DNA of 64,000 bases from Lysinibacillus timonensis (GTDB taxonomy: Bacteria; Bacillota; Bacilli; Bacillales_A; Planococcaceae): positions 708,001 to 772,000 of the forward strand of contig NZ_LT985980.1 of the NCBI RefSeq assembly GCF_900291985.1, read 5' to 3'. Position numbers and translations under genes: made by a program. This document shows, piece by piece, positions 55,535-64,000 of the stretch (its first letter is position 1; each line of letters begins with the position of its first letter). A model generated the notes under the pieces. It worked only from the letters and a program-made list of their open reading frames with translations. It made no database searches and was not told the DNA's origin.

Positions 55535-57748
55535 TTATTCATTAACAACTTGTTCTTCTGTTTCTTCATCGATTTTTTCGTCAGTTGTAGGAGGTAAAAT
55601 CTCCTGTTTAACAGTACTACTTGAAATACCATTTTCAGAATACTTCTCTTTTAACTCGAAATAATAATCTAATATTTCTCTAGCTATTTCATTATTGTGT
55701 GGTAGATATAAGTCATAATTTGTTGTTGCCCATGGAATGATTACCGCGTATGCAACTTCAGGATTTTCATAAGGTGCAAAACCAACATGCGATAAATTAA
55801 CAGTTAGCGTGCCATATTCTTCACGAATTGGACCATAATAAACCACCTCCGCTGTACCGGTTTTACCTGCAGCAGTATACGGAGCATCCGCAAATTGACT
55901 CCGAGCTGACCCTTGTGAACCAACGTAAACCTGTCTCAGTCCTTTTTTAACCTGCTCCATTTCTTCCTCACTATTGGAGATTCGATTAAGAACCGTCGGG
56001 GTAACTTCATCGACAAGTGGACCTAATGTCTGTCCATCTTCAGACGGTTGACGTACTTCTTTTAACATTCTTGGTTGAACCCGATATCCTCCATTTGCCA
56101 CTGTTGAAATATATTGAGCTAATTGCATTGTAGTATATGTGTCATATTGTCCTATTACTTGGTTTAAAACAACCCCAGGATTGTCTGGTATACCTTTAAA
56201 ACCAGAAAACTCACCTGGCAGGTCAATACCGGTATTAACACCTAATCCAAATTCAGCATATCCATTGCGCATTCTTTGCAATGTGTTCTCTCTAATGATA
56301 AGCGGCATATTATAAGAATAACTAGTACCTCCCATAAACATAGCTACTTGGAACATATAGGAGTTTGACGATCTTTCCAATGCTTTTATATCGTTCATTT
56401 GTATTGCACCAGAACGGTTGAAAATCGAACTTTTCACTTCTGTATTCAGTAATTTAATAGGTTGGTCAATTAGTGTAGTTCCCGGCTGAATAACCCCTTC
56501 TTTATAACCCATTAATAACGTAGCGGCTTTAACAGTTGAACCAGCCTCATATGCAGTTGTAAATGTTCCATATGAGTAGTCGATGATATATTCTTCACCT
56601 GTTTCAGGATCCGTTTCAATTTTTTTCCCTACTACAGATAAAAGTTCACCTGTATTTGGGTTCATCATAACAAAAAAGGCTCTATCTAATAATTGGGAAC
56701 CGCTGTACGATTTCAATTCGAGTAGCTTTTCTTCAACAATTCTTTCAGCTTCTTTTTGTAGCTCAATATCAATTGTTGTCACTAAATCATTACCCGGTTC
56801 ACCTTCATAGGTAGTGACAATATCAACAACTTCTCCTTGTTTATTCGTAATATTTTTTACTACCGATTTTTTACCTTGTAACAATTCCTCATATTGAGCT
56901 TCAAAATAACTTTCCCCAACACGATCATTACGTGAATAGTCACGAGCTAAAAAATAATCTAATTTAGTTAATGGAATCCCTTTACTTGGTACTGTTGTTC
57001 GTCCAAGAATTGACAGCGATGTTAGTTTTATACGTTTCCAATCTGTCGTTGTATTGACACCCGGCAAATCTGATAATCTTTCCGATACCCGCGCAAATTC
57101 TTCATCAGTAACATTTTCACTTTTAATGATTTGAGGCGATAAACTATATCCAGATGTCATTTCACGATAGATAGCGAGTACTTCTAGATCTTGTTTTGTC
57201 AGTTCATTTAAATCTTCATCGGTAATTCGTTCTCGAACTAATCGATCAATTTCTGTTTGAATTTGAGTTTTATCAAGTTCTTCATTAGCACGAAGTTTAG
57301 CTTCCTCTTCGTCAGTTACTTTGTTGTAAGCTTCTTCTTTATTTTTTAATATCCAAAAGTCTTGCTTATCTCGGAGAGTAACACGATTATCTGGTTGTTC
57401 AATTAGCATCGCCAATTGTTCAGCTATATTAAGCATTTCACTTGAAGTGGTACTTGGCATTTTCGTATATGTAATGGCATTTTCCGGGTTGTTATCGACC
57501 AATATCCTGCCAAAACGATCATAAATACGCCCTCTAGCTACACTTGTATTCACAGAAATTTCTTCTGTTCTTTCTATTGCACGCACAAAATCTTCGCCCT
57601 TTACAATTTGTAAATAACCGAGGCGAAAAATCAATAGTGAAAATAATATAAATATAGAAAAGAATAGAACATTCATACGAAACGATAAATTCGTACGAAA
57701 CTTTGCCTTGACACTAGAAGCACGGTTGTTTTTCGGGAGTTTCCTCAA
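55535..57748 (-). CDS. pbpA: Class B penicillin-binding protein 2 (transpeptidase)
   Basis: 737 residues: short cytosolic tail, one transmembrane helix (about 27-48), dimerisation domain, then a transpeptidase domain with SxxK (GSTVKAA), SxN (RSSNSYM) and KTG (AGKTGTAE) motifs. PBP2A/PbpA of rod-shaped Bacilli crosslinks peptidoglycan in the elongasome. Position upstream of pst matches B. subtilis pbpA (yqgF). The IS element lies immediately downstream of its terminator. Confidence 0.93.
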   Translation of the reverse strand: MRKLPKNNRASSVKAKFRTNLSFRMNVLFFSIFILFSLLIFRLGYLQIVKGEDFVRAIERTEEISVNTSVARGRIYDRFGRILVDNNPENAITYTKMPSTTSSEMLNIAEQLAMLIEQPDNRVTLRDKQDFWILKNKEEAYNKVTDEEEAKLRANEELDKTQIQTEIDRLVRERITDEDLNELTKQDLEVLAIYREMTSGYSLSPQIIKSENVTDEEFARVSERLSDLPGVNTTTDWKRIKLTSLSILGRTTVPSKGIPLTKLDYFLARDYSRNDRVGESYFEAQYEELLQGKKSVVKNITNKQGEVVDIVTTYEGEPGNDLVTTIDIELQKEAERIVEEKLLELKSYSGSQLLDRAFFVMMNPNTGELLSVVGKKIETDPETGEEYIIDYSYGTFTTAYEAGSTVKAATLLMGYKEGVIQPGTTLIDQPIKLLNTEVKSSIFNRSGAIQMNDIKALERSSNSYMFQVAMFMGGTSYSYNMPLIIRENTLQRMRNGYAEFGLGVNTGIDLPGEFSGFKGIPDNPGVVLNQVIGQYDTYTTMQLAQYISTVANGGYRVQPRMLKEVRQPSEDGQTLGPLVDEVTPTVLNRISNSEEEMEQVKKGLRQVYVGSQGSARSQFADAPYTAAGKTGTAEVVYYGPIREEYGTLTVNLSHVGFAPYENPEVAYAVIIPWATTNYDLYLPHNNEIAREILDYYFELKEKYSENGISSSTVKQEILPPTTDEKIDEETEEQVVNE

Positions 57749-57984
57749 GTGAATCCTCCTTTCTCCTAAATTTAAATTGAGTCAGTTTACTTAGTTTCAT
57801 GCATTTTAGTATAGCATTTGTTTTATACATAAAAAAGCCTTTACAGTTTATCTATTAAGACGTAAATATTGTTAAAAGGTTTCAAGATTTCTTTATCCAT
57901 ATCTCCCATTATTTAATATTTTATTTCTTCTAGATTTCAAATTAATTTTCTCTCGTATAAAGATCAACTAAATCTGTTCTGCGA

Positions 57985-58017
57985 TAAAAAAAGTGTTAGA
58001 GTTTTCCCCTAACACTT
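57985..58017 (-). terminator. Terminator after the M48 protease gene
   Basis: On the minus strand AAGTGTTAG / CTAACACTT with a 9-nt loop followed by six or seven T, 24 nt after the stop. Confidence 0.85.
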
Positions 58018-58040
58018 ACGTTCTTTAAAAATAAGAGCCT

Positions 58041-59309
58041 TTAATTGACTCCGTTATCATTTAATTGTTCTTCTATTGCATTAATTCTTTCTAACATTGG
58101 TGGATGGGTATATCTAAACCATTTCACAAGTAAAGGTGGATTCACTTCACTAAGCCCTGCCTTTGCAAGTTTCTGAAAACCACTAATTGCGGCTTCCGGG
58201 TCTTGCACCAATTCAATTGCAAACTCATCTGCCCTCGCTTCCTGGTATCTTGAAACCGTGTTATAGAATGGATTTGAGAAAAATAGTAAGACAGATGAAA
58301 TGAGCAATAGTAAGGGTAAGGAATGAATTTGTTCGATGCTCTTTATTTTTAATTTAGAACCAAATCTACGAATTATCCCTGGCATTATTTTAGCTATTAA
58401 CCAAAGTCCCACAAGCATCATTAGCAGGTATCCTACTATGCCAATGTATATATGTTTTTCAACATAATGGCCCATTTCGTGCCCCATTATAAAGAGAATT
58501 TCGTCTTCTGTTAAACGGTTAAGGGTTGTATCCCATAATACGATTCGCGAATGATCTCCTACCCCTGTTACATATGCGTTCAGAGCGTTCGTTTTATCAG
58601 CCATATTTACTTCAAATACATGGTCAGCAGGTATATTCGCTTGCTCAGCAAGATTTAAAATTCTCTCTTCTAATTCCTTATTTTTCAATGGATAAAATTC
58701 GTTATATAACGGATCAATGATTACTGGTTGTACATACATTAGAAAAATTGAAAATGGTACAGTGAGTAACCAAGCATAAAGCCACCATTTTCTTGTACTT
58801 TTCTTTATCAACCAATATAGAACCGAAATGACAATAACGGTAATAATAAAATTCACCCAAAAGCTGATGATATTATCTTTCATCCAGGAAGAAAAATCCT
58901 GTGTACTTATGCCATAACCTTTACTTAATGTATAACGATAGTAGTCAATTGGTAAGAAGATAACAAATGTCAAAATAGATAATAAAAATAAATAAATGGT
59001 ATTATGTACAACCTTCCATTTTGAAATAGTTGAACACTTTTCGAAAAAAAAGGAAGTTCCAGAAATTAATATAAAAAAGTACATTAACCATTCAAATGGT
59101 GTCAATATAAAGAATAAGAAATTCCTAATTTTTGAATACTCTTCACTTAATATTAATTCGCGTTCTGTCATAAATGTACTTGGATCAGCAAGTGTGCCTT
59201 TTAAGCTTTCTGGAATTCCACCATCATTAAAGTGGAAAATATATAAATACATAATGATTGAATAAATTCCAAAAACAACGAGTGAAATAATACCCCATTT
59301 TTTCGCCAT
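58041..59309 (-). CDS. M48 family membrane metallopeptidase (Ste24-like)
   Basis: 422 residues with several transmembrane helices and a C-terminal zinc protease domain: zinc motif HEMGH (IMGHEMGHYVEKH) and the third ligand in SRYQEARADEFAIEL. Related to CAAX prenyl protease Ste24 and B. subtilis YhfN; in bacteria it probably degrades or clips membrane proteins. ATG 59309 follows GAGGTG by 6 nt; the in-frame GTG at 59318 is part of that site. Single gene with its own terminator. Confidence 0.92.
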   Translation of the reverse strand: MAKKWGIISLVVFGIYSIIMYLYIFHFNDGGIPESLKGTLADPSTFMTERELILSEEYSKIRNFLFFILTPFEWLMYFFILISGTSFFFEKCSTISKWKVVHNTIYLFLLSILTFVIFLPIDYYRYTLSKGYGISTQDFSSWMKDNIISFWVNFIITVIVISVLYWLIKKSTRKWWLYAWLLTVPFSIFLMYVQPVIIDPLYNEFYPLKNKELEERILNLAEQANIPADHVFEVNMADKTNALNAYVTGVGDHSRIVLWDTTLNRLTEDEILFIMGHEMGHYVEKHIYIGIVGYLLMMLVGLWLIAKIMPGIIRRFGSKLKIKSIEQIHSLPLLLLISSVLLFFSNPFYNTVSRYQEARADEFAIELVQDPEAAISGFQKLAKAGLSEVNPPLLVKWFRYTHPPMLERINAIEEQLNDNGVN

Positions 59310-59395
59310 GTTCCCCACCTCATATGTTTGTCCTTATATATACATTTTAGTCAAAAACAAACTAGAAAGAACCATATTATATGACTTTTTAAATA

Positions 59396-59432
59396 TAAAA
59401 AAGATCGCTCAATTAACAATTGAACGATCTTA
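59396..59432 (-). terminator. Terminator after the MetE-like gene
   Basis: On the minus strand AAGATCG-TTCAATT / AATTGA-GCGATCTT forms a 13-bp stem with one mismatch and a 3-nt loop, followed by six T. Confidence 0.85.
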
Positions 59433-59445
59433 AGTTTATATGATT

Positions 59446-60540
59446 TTAACCCCAAACATCTTCTGCAATTTCTTTAATTAATGTAAGCTTTTGCCATTGA
59501 TTTTCCTCTTCTAGAATATTTCCATCTTCAGTAGAAGAGAAACCACATTGAGGGCTTAAGCATAATTGCGTTAGTGGAACATATTTTGCAGCGTCATATA
59601 TACGAGCTTTAATTGCTTCTTTATCTTCTAATTCACCAAATTTAGAAGTAACTAATCCTAGAACAATTTTTAAATCTGGACGATTCACATATTTTAAAGG
59701 CTCGAAACTGCCTGAACGTTCATCATCGAATTCTAAGAACAGACCATCCACATTAAGTCCACCAAAAATGACTTCAGCAGCGTAATTATACCCACCACTT
59801 GAATGGAATGTTGATTTAAAGTTACCGCGACAAATGTGCATTGTAATTGTCATGTCAGCTGGTTTATTTTTTACTGTTTCATTAATGACATATTGCAAAG
59901 TGTTTAAAAATTGTTGTGGATCTTTACCACTAGCTTCAAGTTTCGCACGTGTCTCCTCTGAGAATAGACTAGCCCACGAAGTATCATCTAGTTGTAAATA
60001 GCGGCAACCTAGATCATAAAATGCTTGGATTGCTTTTTGGTACGCTTTAATTGTATCATCAATTAAATCTTTTTCGTTTGGATAGATATCTTTATTTAAT
60101 TCTGCACGTGCGTGAAGCATGTTTGGACTTGGAATCGTAAATTTGACTGTTGCGTCACCAGCATGCTCTTTCAAAAATTTGAACTGCTCTAAAAATGGAT
60201 GATTACTAAAATCAATTTTTCCAGTAACACGAACTCCACCAGTACGTGTTTGAACATTATGGAAGTCTACACCTTTTAATGTTTCAAAATATTCCATTCC
60301 ATCTAGCCCGCCTAAGAAGTCAAAATGCCACCAACCACGGCGGAACTCACCATCAGAGATTGGTACACCGATTTCCTTTTGCTTTTCAATAATATGAATA
60401 ATTGCTTCATCTTCTACTTTTTTTAATTCAGCATATGTAATTTCATTGTTCTGAAACTTAGCACGTGCTTCTTTTAGTGTTTGTGGTCGTAAAAAACTAC
60501 CTACGTGGTCATAACGAAATGGGGTTTCAAATCTTGTCAT
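59446..60540 (-). CDS. MetE-like cobalamin-independent methionine synthase family protein (YxjG/YxjH type)
   Basis: 364 residues, equal to the C-terminal catalytic half of MetE. Zinc ligands are visible: His and Cys in MHICRGNFK, Glu in LEFDDERSG and Cys in LSPQCGFSS. Relatives in Bacilli make methionine from homocysteine with a simple methyl donor, perhaps S-methyl compounds rather than polyglutamyl folate. No S-box riboswitch is seen upstream, unlike B. subtilis yxjG/yxjH. Monocistronic. Confidence 0.9.
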   Translation of the reverse strand: MTRFETPFRYDHVGSFLRPQTLKEARAKFQNNEITYAELKKVEDEAIIHIIEKQKEIGVPISDGEFRRGWWHFDFLGGLDGMEYFETLKGVDFHNVQTRTGGVRVTGKIDFSNHPFLEQFKFLKEHAGDATVKFTIPSPNMLHARAELNKDIYPNEKDLIDDTIKAYQKAIQAFYDLGCRYLQLDDTSWASLFSEETRAKLEASGKDPQQFLNTLQYVINETVKNKPADMTITMHICRGNFKSTFHSSGGYNYAAEVIFGGLNVDGLFLEFDDERSGSFEPLKYVNRPDLKIVLGLVTSKFGELEDKEAIKARIYDAAKYVPLTQLCLSPQCGFSSTEDGNILEEENQWQKLTLIKEIAEDVWG

Positions 60541-60745
60541 TATTATCTTATCTCCTTTAACCTAACGCACATTCAAGGATTTTTCGAGTACTCAAAACTC
60601 CTATACTAATCACTACTCTAATCCTGACTGTTTCTATTGAAATATAATTTTTATCTACTATATCATATTTCGTCAGATAAAATGAAGTATTCAGAAAAAC
60701 TTATTATTAACTAGTTTTTTAAATTACAACCTAAGCTACCTAAAA

Positions 60746-61732
60746 TTAAGATTTCGGAGTAGTTTTTTCTTCTGGTAGTTCAATCGGTGTGATATTTGAA
60801 TGCTCATTTAATAGTTCACTATCTTTCTTCAACTGTTTGTATTTCATAATAATGGTTTCTAGGTTACTTGTACCTATTATTACACCAAGAATAATAATCA
60901 TCGTTCCTATTAATTGTTGTATTGTTATGATTTCACTTAACAAAAGGGCTGTACCAAATAACCCAAAAACAGTATTTAAATTAACGAAGATCGCTGATTC
61001 TGCAGTTCCGATATGTTTAATGCATAGATTGTAAAGACTATGCCCAATCCCAGTTGCAAGTACGGCTGACAATATAAAAACACTCCAAAATTGAAAATCG
61101 CTTGTTACAAACACATTCAAACCAGTTGGATGTATAAATAAAGAGGTAAAGATTAATATAATGGCACCAATTGTTAACATATATGCTGTCATTAATAATG
61201 GTGAGATCGTTCTGGTGCCTCTTCTGATTGCTATAAAACTAAAAGCTTGCAAAAAGAATGATAAAAATACTAAAATATCCCCGGTTTGTAAATTTAATAA
61301 GTCATTAAAATCTTGAATAACGGCAATACAGACACCTATAGCACCTAGAATAAATCCAATTAATTTAGATTTCGTCATGACCGTGTCTTTAAAGATAATG
61401 GCAATTAAAGCAACAATTAATGGACTTAATCCACCAATGATAGCAGCTTTAGTACCTGTTGTTTGATCAATTCCAACTGCCATTAAAGCATGGTGACATA
61501 CGACACCAAAAAAACTACCAATTAATATATATGTCCAAGGCATGTTACGTACATATATTTTTTGTTTAATAAGGACTAAGATGAGAAAAACTGTCATACC
61601 TGCAATAAAAATACGTACGGATTGTATTATTATAGGTTCGCCGTAAGTTACAATCAGTTTGAGCCATGTTATATTTAAACCCCACAAAAGCATTACTAAA
61701 ATTAAGATGGAATATACTTTGCTATTACTCAA
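60746..61732 (-). CDS. DMT superfamily (EamA) transporter
   Basis: 328 residues with ten predicted helices in two EamA repeats; LLWGLNITWLKLIV near the start and GIGHSLYNLCIKHIGTAESA in the second. Likely exports a small metabolite; substrate unknown. Starts with TTG 61732 after GGCGGTAGG. It follows the DUF35 gene by 47 nt in the same direction as the CoA-ligase/thiolase genes and may belong to that operon. Confidence 0.88.
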   Translation of the reverse strand: MSNSKVYSILILVMLLWGLNITWLKLIVTYGEPIIIQSVRIFIAGMTVFLILVLIKQKIYVRNMPWTYILIGSFFGVVCHHALMAVGIDQTTGTKAAIIGGLSPLIVALIAIIFKDTVMTKSKLIGFILGAIGVCIAVIQDFNDLLNLQTGDILVFLSFFLQAFSFIAIRRGTRTISPLLMTAYMLTIGAIILIFTSLFIHPTGLNVFVTSDFQFWSVFILSAVLATGIGHSLYNLCIKHIGTAESAIFVNLNTVFGLFGTALLLSEIITIQQLIGTMIIILGVIIGTSNLETIIMKYKQLKKDSELLNEHSNITPIELPEEKTTPKS

Positions 61733-61779
61733 CCTACCGCCTCTTTCGTTTCTTATGGAAAAACTCCATAATTCGTAAT

Positions 61780-62097
61780 TTACGAATTATGGAGTACTTC
61801 ACTCTTTTTAAAAACGAATGCCCCATCTACGATTGTATCTAGTTTTACCTCGTCCCCTATGGTAACTTCATCTATTATTCTGGCCGTTAATTTTGCTTTC
61901 GTATTTTTTAGTTGTACGAGTGCTACTGTATATGGTGCCAAGTGGGAAAATTGTGCTGGAGGGACCTGGATTACTGTATAACTGTATACTATACCGACAT
62001 CTGGCACTTCGAATTCATTTGTAATTTCTTTACCACAAGAACTACAATATACTTTTTTCGTGACCGATTCAATACCACAACATTCATATACTCTCAT
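61780..62097 (-). CDS. DUF35 Zn-ribbon/OB-fold acyl-CoA associated protein
   Basis: 105 residues. An N-terminal rubredoxin-like zinc ribbon (YECCG and YCSSCGK) and a C-terminal OB-fold with GIVYSYTVIQVPP and PYTVALVQLKN. DUF35 proteins pair with thiolases in SCP2-type and polyketide-like acyl-CoA transfer complexes. It is 2 nt downstream of the thiolase gene, so translation is coupled. Confidence 0.9.
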   Translation of the reverse strand: MRVYECCGIESVTKKVYCSSCGKEITNEFEVPDVGIVYSYTVIQVPPAQFSHLAPYTVALVQLKNTKAKLTARIIDEVTIGDEVKLDTIVDGAFVFKKSEVLHNS

Positions 62098-62099
62098 AC

Positions 62100-63239
62100 T
62101 TACACCCTCTCTAATATATGAACTACTGAGTAAGCACCTGTACCACCCAGGTTTTGGGCTAACGCGATTGTTGGCTGTTTTGTTAATTGGTTTGGGGCAC
62201 TTCCTCTTAGTTGGCTAACAAGTTGATAGATTTGTGAAATGCCAGTAGCCCCAATTGGATGACCTTTTGATAAGAGTCCTCCGCTCGTATTTATTGGAAT
62301 TTCCCCATCTACACCAGTTTTTCCTTGTTGTACCGCTTGCCAACCTTCAAGTTTAGGGAAGAAACCTAGTTCTTCACTAGAAAGAATTTCAGTCATAGAA
62401 AAGCAGTCATGTATTTCTACCACATCAATATCTTCAGGACCAAGACCTGCTTTTTCATAAGCTTTTTCGCCAGATACACGTACAGCTGGTAACGATAGTA
62501 AATCGTCCGCATCTTGCATTAGTGTTGGACCAGAGGCCTGTGCACTTGCACGTACTTTAATGTTCGATGGTTTTTTAGATAACACAACTGCAGCACCACC
62601 ATCCGTAATTGGGGAGCAATCAAACAAACCAAGTGGATCAGTTACCATACGAGCGTGCAAGATTTCTTCGATTGTCGTAGGTTTTTGAAATTGAGCATAT
62701 GGATTATTCATCGCATTTTCACGATTTTTTAATGCCACTTTTGCTAAATGCTCTTTTGTTGCACCGGTTTCATAAAAATATCGATTCGCTACCGTGCCAA
62801 AGAATCCCGGAAACGTTAACCCAGCTTCTTTTTCATTTGTACTTTGATCCATTGCGGTATTGATGACTTGTGTGACAGTAGCTGTAGAAGCATGTTTCAT
62901 TTTTTCAGCACCTACAACTAACACTGTCTCGTACTCCCCACTCAATATACTTAATATGCCTTGTCGTAGTGCAATTCCTCCTGAAGCACAAGCCCCCTCT
63001 AGTTTCGCAGTTGGTATATATCCGAGACCTAGGTCATTTGCGACAATTGCACCGAGTATTTCCTGATTAGACAATGAACCACCCATAAAATTCCCAACAA
63101 AGACTGCATCAATTTTCTTAATCCCGGCATCTTTGATAGCTTTTAGTGATGCTTCAATTAAAAGGTCTTTCAAAGTCTTGTCTTCAAATTTTCCAAACTT
63201 CGTCATCCCAATGCCATGAATATATACTTGAGTTGTCAT
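62100..63239 (-). CDS. Thiolase family protein (acetyl-CoA acyltransferase)
   Basis: 379 residues, SCP-x-like thiolase. Nucleophilic cysteine in LEGACASGGIALRQG, VEIHDCFSMTEILSSEELG, and the GGLLSKGHPIGATGISQIYQL motif with the catalytic histidine. Probably cleaves or condenses a 3-ketoacyl-CoA. It overlaps the CoA ligase gene by 4 nt and is followed by its DUF35 partner, which suggests a dedicated catabolic route. Substrate unknown. Confidence 0.93.
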   Translation of the reverse strand: MTTQVYIHGIGMTKFGKFEDKTLKDLLIEASLKAIKDAGIKKIDAVFVGNFMGGSLSNQEILGAIVANDLGLGYIPTAKLEGACASGGIALRQGILSILSGEYETVLVVGAEKMKHASTATVTQVINTAMDQSTNEKEAGLTFPGFFGTVANRYFYETGATKEHLAKVALKNRENAMNNPYAQFQKPTTIEEILHARMVTDPLGLFDCSPITDGGAAVVLSKKPSNIKVRASAQASGPTLMQDADDLLSLPAVRVSGEKAYEKAGLGPEDIDVVEIHDCFSMTEILSSEELGFFPKLEGWQAVQQGKTGVDGEIPINTSGGLLSKGHPIGATGISQIYQLVSQLRGSAPNQLTKQPTIALAQNLGGTGAYSVVHILERV

Positions 63240-64000
63240 TTCATCACCTCATTATGCTGCTTCACAAGCTCTCTTTTTAATATTTTGCCATATGAACTTT
63301 TCGGTAAACTTTCAACAATATAAATCTCTTTTGGCTTTTTAAAACTTGCTAGATGATTTTTACATAATTCAATTAACTCTTCAGACTGAATTAGTCCACG
63401 ACCATTTGGAACAATGTAAGCAACTACAGACTCACCCCATTTTTCGTCCGGTACACCGATTACACACGTTTCTTTGACATAAGGATGTTTATTTAATACT
63501 TCTTCCACTTCTCTAGGATAGATGTTAACACCACCAGAAATGATGACTTCTTTTTTTCGATCAACGATATATAAATAACCGTTTTCGTCTAAACGGCCTA
63601 AATCACCTGTATAAAGCCAACCATCTTTTAAAGTGTCCGTTGTCGCTTTTTCATTATTCCAATATCCTTTCATAACTAATGGACCTTTTGCAACGATTTC
63701 TCCAACCTCCCCAAATGGAAGTGCATTCCCTTCGTCATCTATAATTTTGACATCGACAAATGGACCAATACGACCACATGAGTCAAGTCGATTTTGCAAA
63801 TCGCCTCTTGGCATAATAGAAATACACATAGGCGCTTCCACTTGCCCATATGTTTCTACAAATTTTGTACCAATTTTATCAATGGCCTCTTGCAGTTTAG
63901 CTGCAGCAATTGGTGACCCTGCCATATTAATAGATTTGATTGTTTTTAATTTCTCAGAATCAAACTGCTCATGTTGAACCATCAAGTTCACCATTGTTGG
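63236..64000 (-). CDS. AMP-forming acyl-CoA synthetase (5' end outside window)
   Basis: C-terminal part of about 255 residues of an ANL-superfamily ligase. The A5 region ETYGQVEAPM, YTGDLGRLDENGYLYIVDRKKE and the C-terminal lysine motif LPKSSYGKILKRELV are visible. It activates a carboxylic acid with ATP and CoA. The start lies beyond 64000; the first methionine here (63994) is internal. It overlaps the thiolase by 4 nt, upstream in the operon. Confidence 0.92.
   Translation of the reverse strand, partial: PTMVNLMVQHEQFDSEKLKTIKSINMAGSPIAAAKLQEAIDKIGTKFVETYGQVEAPMCISIMPRGDLQNRLDSCGRIGPFVDVKIIDDEGNALPFGEVGEIVAKGPLVMKGYWNNEKATTDTLKDGWLYTGDLGRLDENGYLYIVDRKKEVIISGGVNIYPREVEEVLNKHPYVKETCVIGVPDEKWGESVVAYIVPNGRGLIQSEELIELCKNHLASFKKPKEIYIVESLPKSSYGKILKRELVKQHNEVMK

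Noticed and set aside
60541-60745. S-box (SAM) riboswitch before the MetE-like gene
   Set aside because: No SAM aptamer core sequence and no terminator hairpin were found in this 205-nt leader region.

Overview
The window is a low-GC chromosomal segment of a spore-forming member of the Bacillales. Gene order closely follows the Bacillus subtilis recN-ahrC-tlyA-dxs-ispA-xseBA-folD-nusB ... accCB-spoIIIA-efp-yqhT-aroQ-yqhRQ ... lipM-yqhL-gcv-aroK-comG ... yqgY-yqgX-yqgW-ltaS-yqgQ-yqgN-rpmG ... pst-pbpA backbone. The insertions and losses (a class II ribonucleotide reductase, an SLH surface protein, a T-box-controlled trpEG pair, no glcK or rhomboid gene near yqgQ) suggest a Planococcaceae/Lysinibacillus-like organism; the genus is an inference. 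Nearly all genes lie on the minus strand. I see no rRNA, tRNA, CRISPR array or prophage.

Layout. 1-9207: recN, ahrC, tlyA, dxs, ispA, xseB, xseA, folD, nusB (DNA repair, arginine control, isoprenoids, one-carbon metabolism). 9392-13780: accessory genes (a membrane protein, glpK, csp, an Asp23 protein, an SLH surface protein) that split the usual accC-yqhY-nusB block. 14014-22680: accC, accB, a reduced spoIIIA operon that starts at spoIIIAC, efp, pepQ, aroQ, yqhR, yqhQ. 22786-26725: nrdJ, interrupted by a group I intron that carries a broken Vsr-like homing endonuclease gene, with two NrdR boxes upstream. 26886-33512: lipM, a rhodanese, gcvT-gcvPA-gcvPB under a tandem glycine riboswitch with an enlarged first aptamer, and aroK. 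33540-37353: comGA-GG competence pseudopilus operon. 37831-43685: small conserved genes, an MBL hydrolase, LTA synthase, 5-formyl-THF cyclo-ligase, rpmG and an MltG-like gene. 43735-48754: a GC-rich structured repeat, a LysR/MFS divergent pair, glutathione peroxidase and trpEG behind a Trp T-box. 49232-57748: pst-phoU under a textbook Pho box, an IS110-family element and PBP2. 58041-64000: M48 protease, MetE-like methyltransferase, and a DMT transporter, DUF35, thiolase and CoA ligase cluster that runs off the window end.

The most striking object is the nrdJ intron. Exon 1 ends at 25828 and exon 2 begins at 24608. P1 pairing with a U-G wobble at the splice site, the P, Q, R and S core elements, a compensatory P7 pair and a terminal G are all legible, and splicing restores the reading frame exactly. 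The intron gene would encode a zinc-ribbon plus EDxHD/Vsr-like nuclease but carries one in-frame TAA. Secondary points of interest are the spoIIIA operon lacking spoIIIAA/AB with a candidate sigma-E promoter directly before spoIIIAC and a 45-residue SpoIIIAF, the 130-nt expansion in the glycine riboswitch, and a structured RNA candidate in the IS110 left end.
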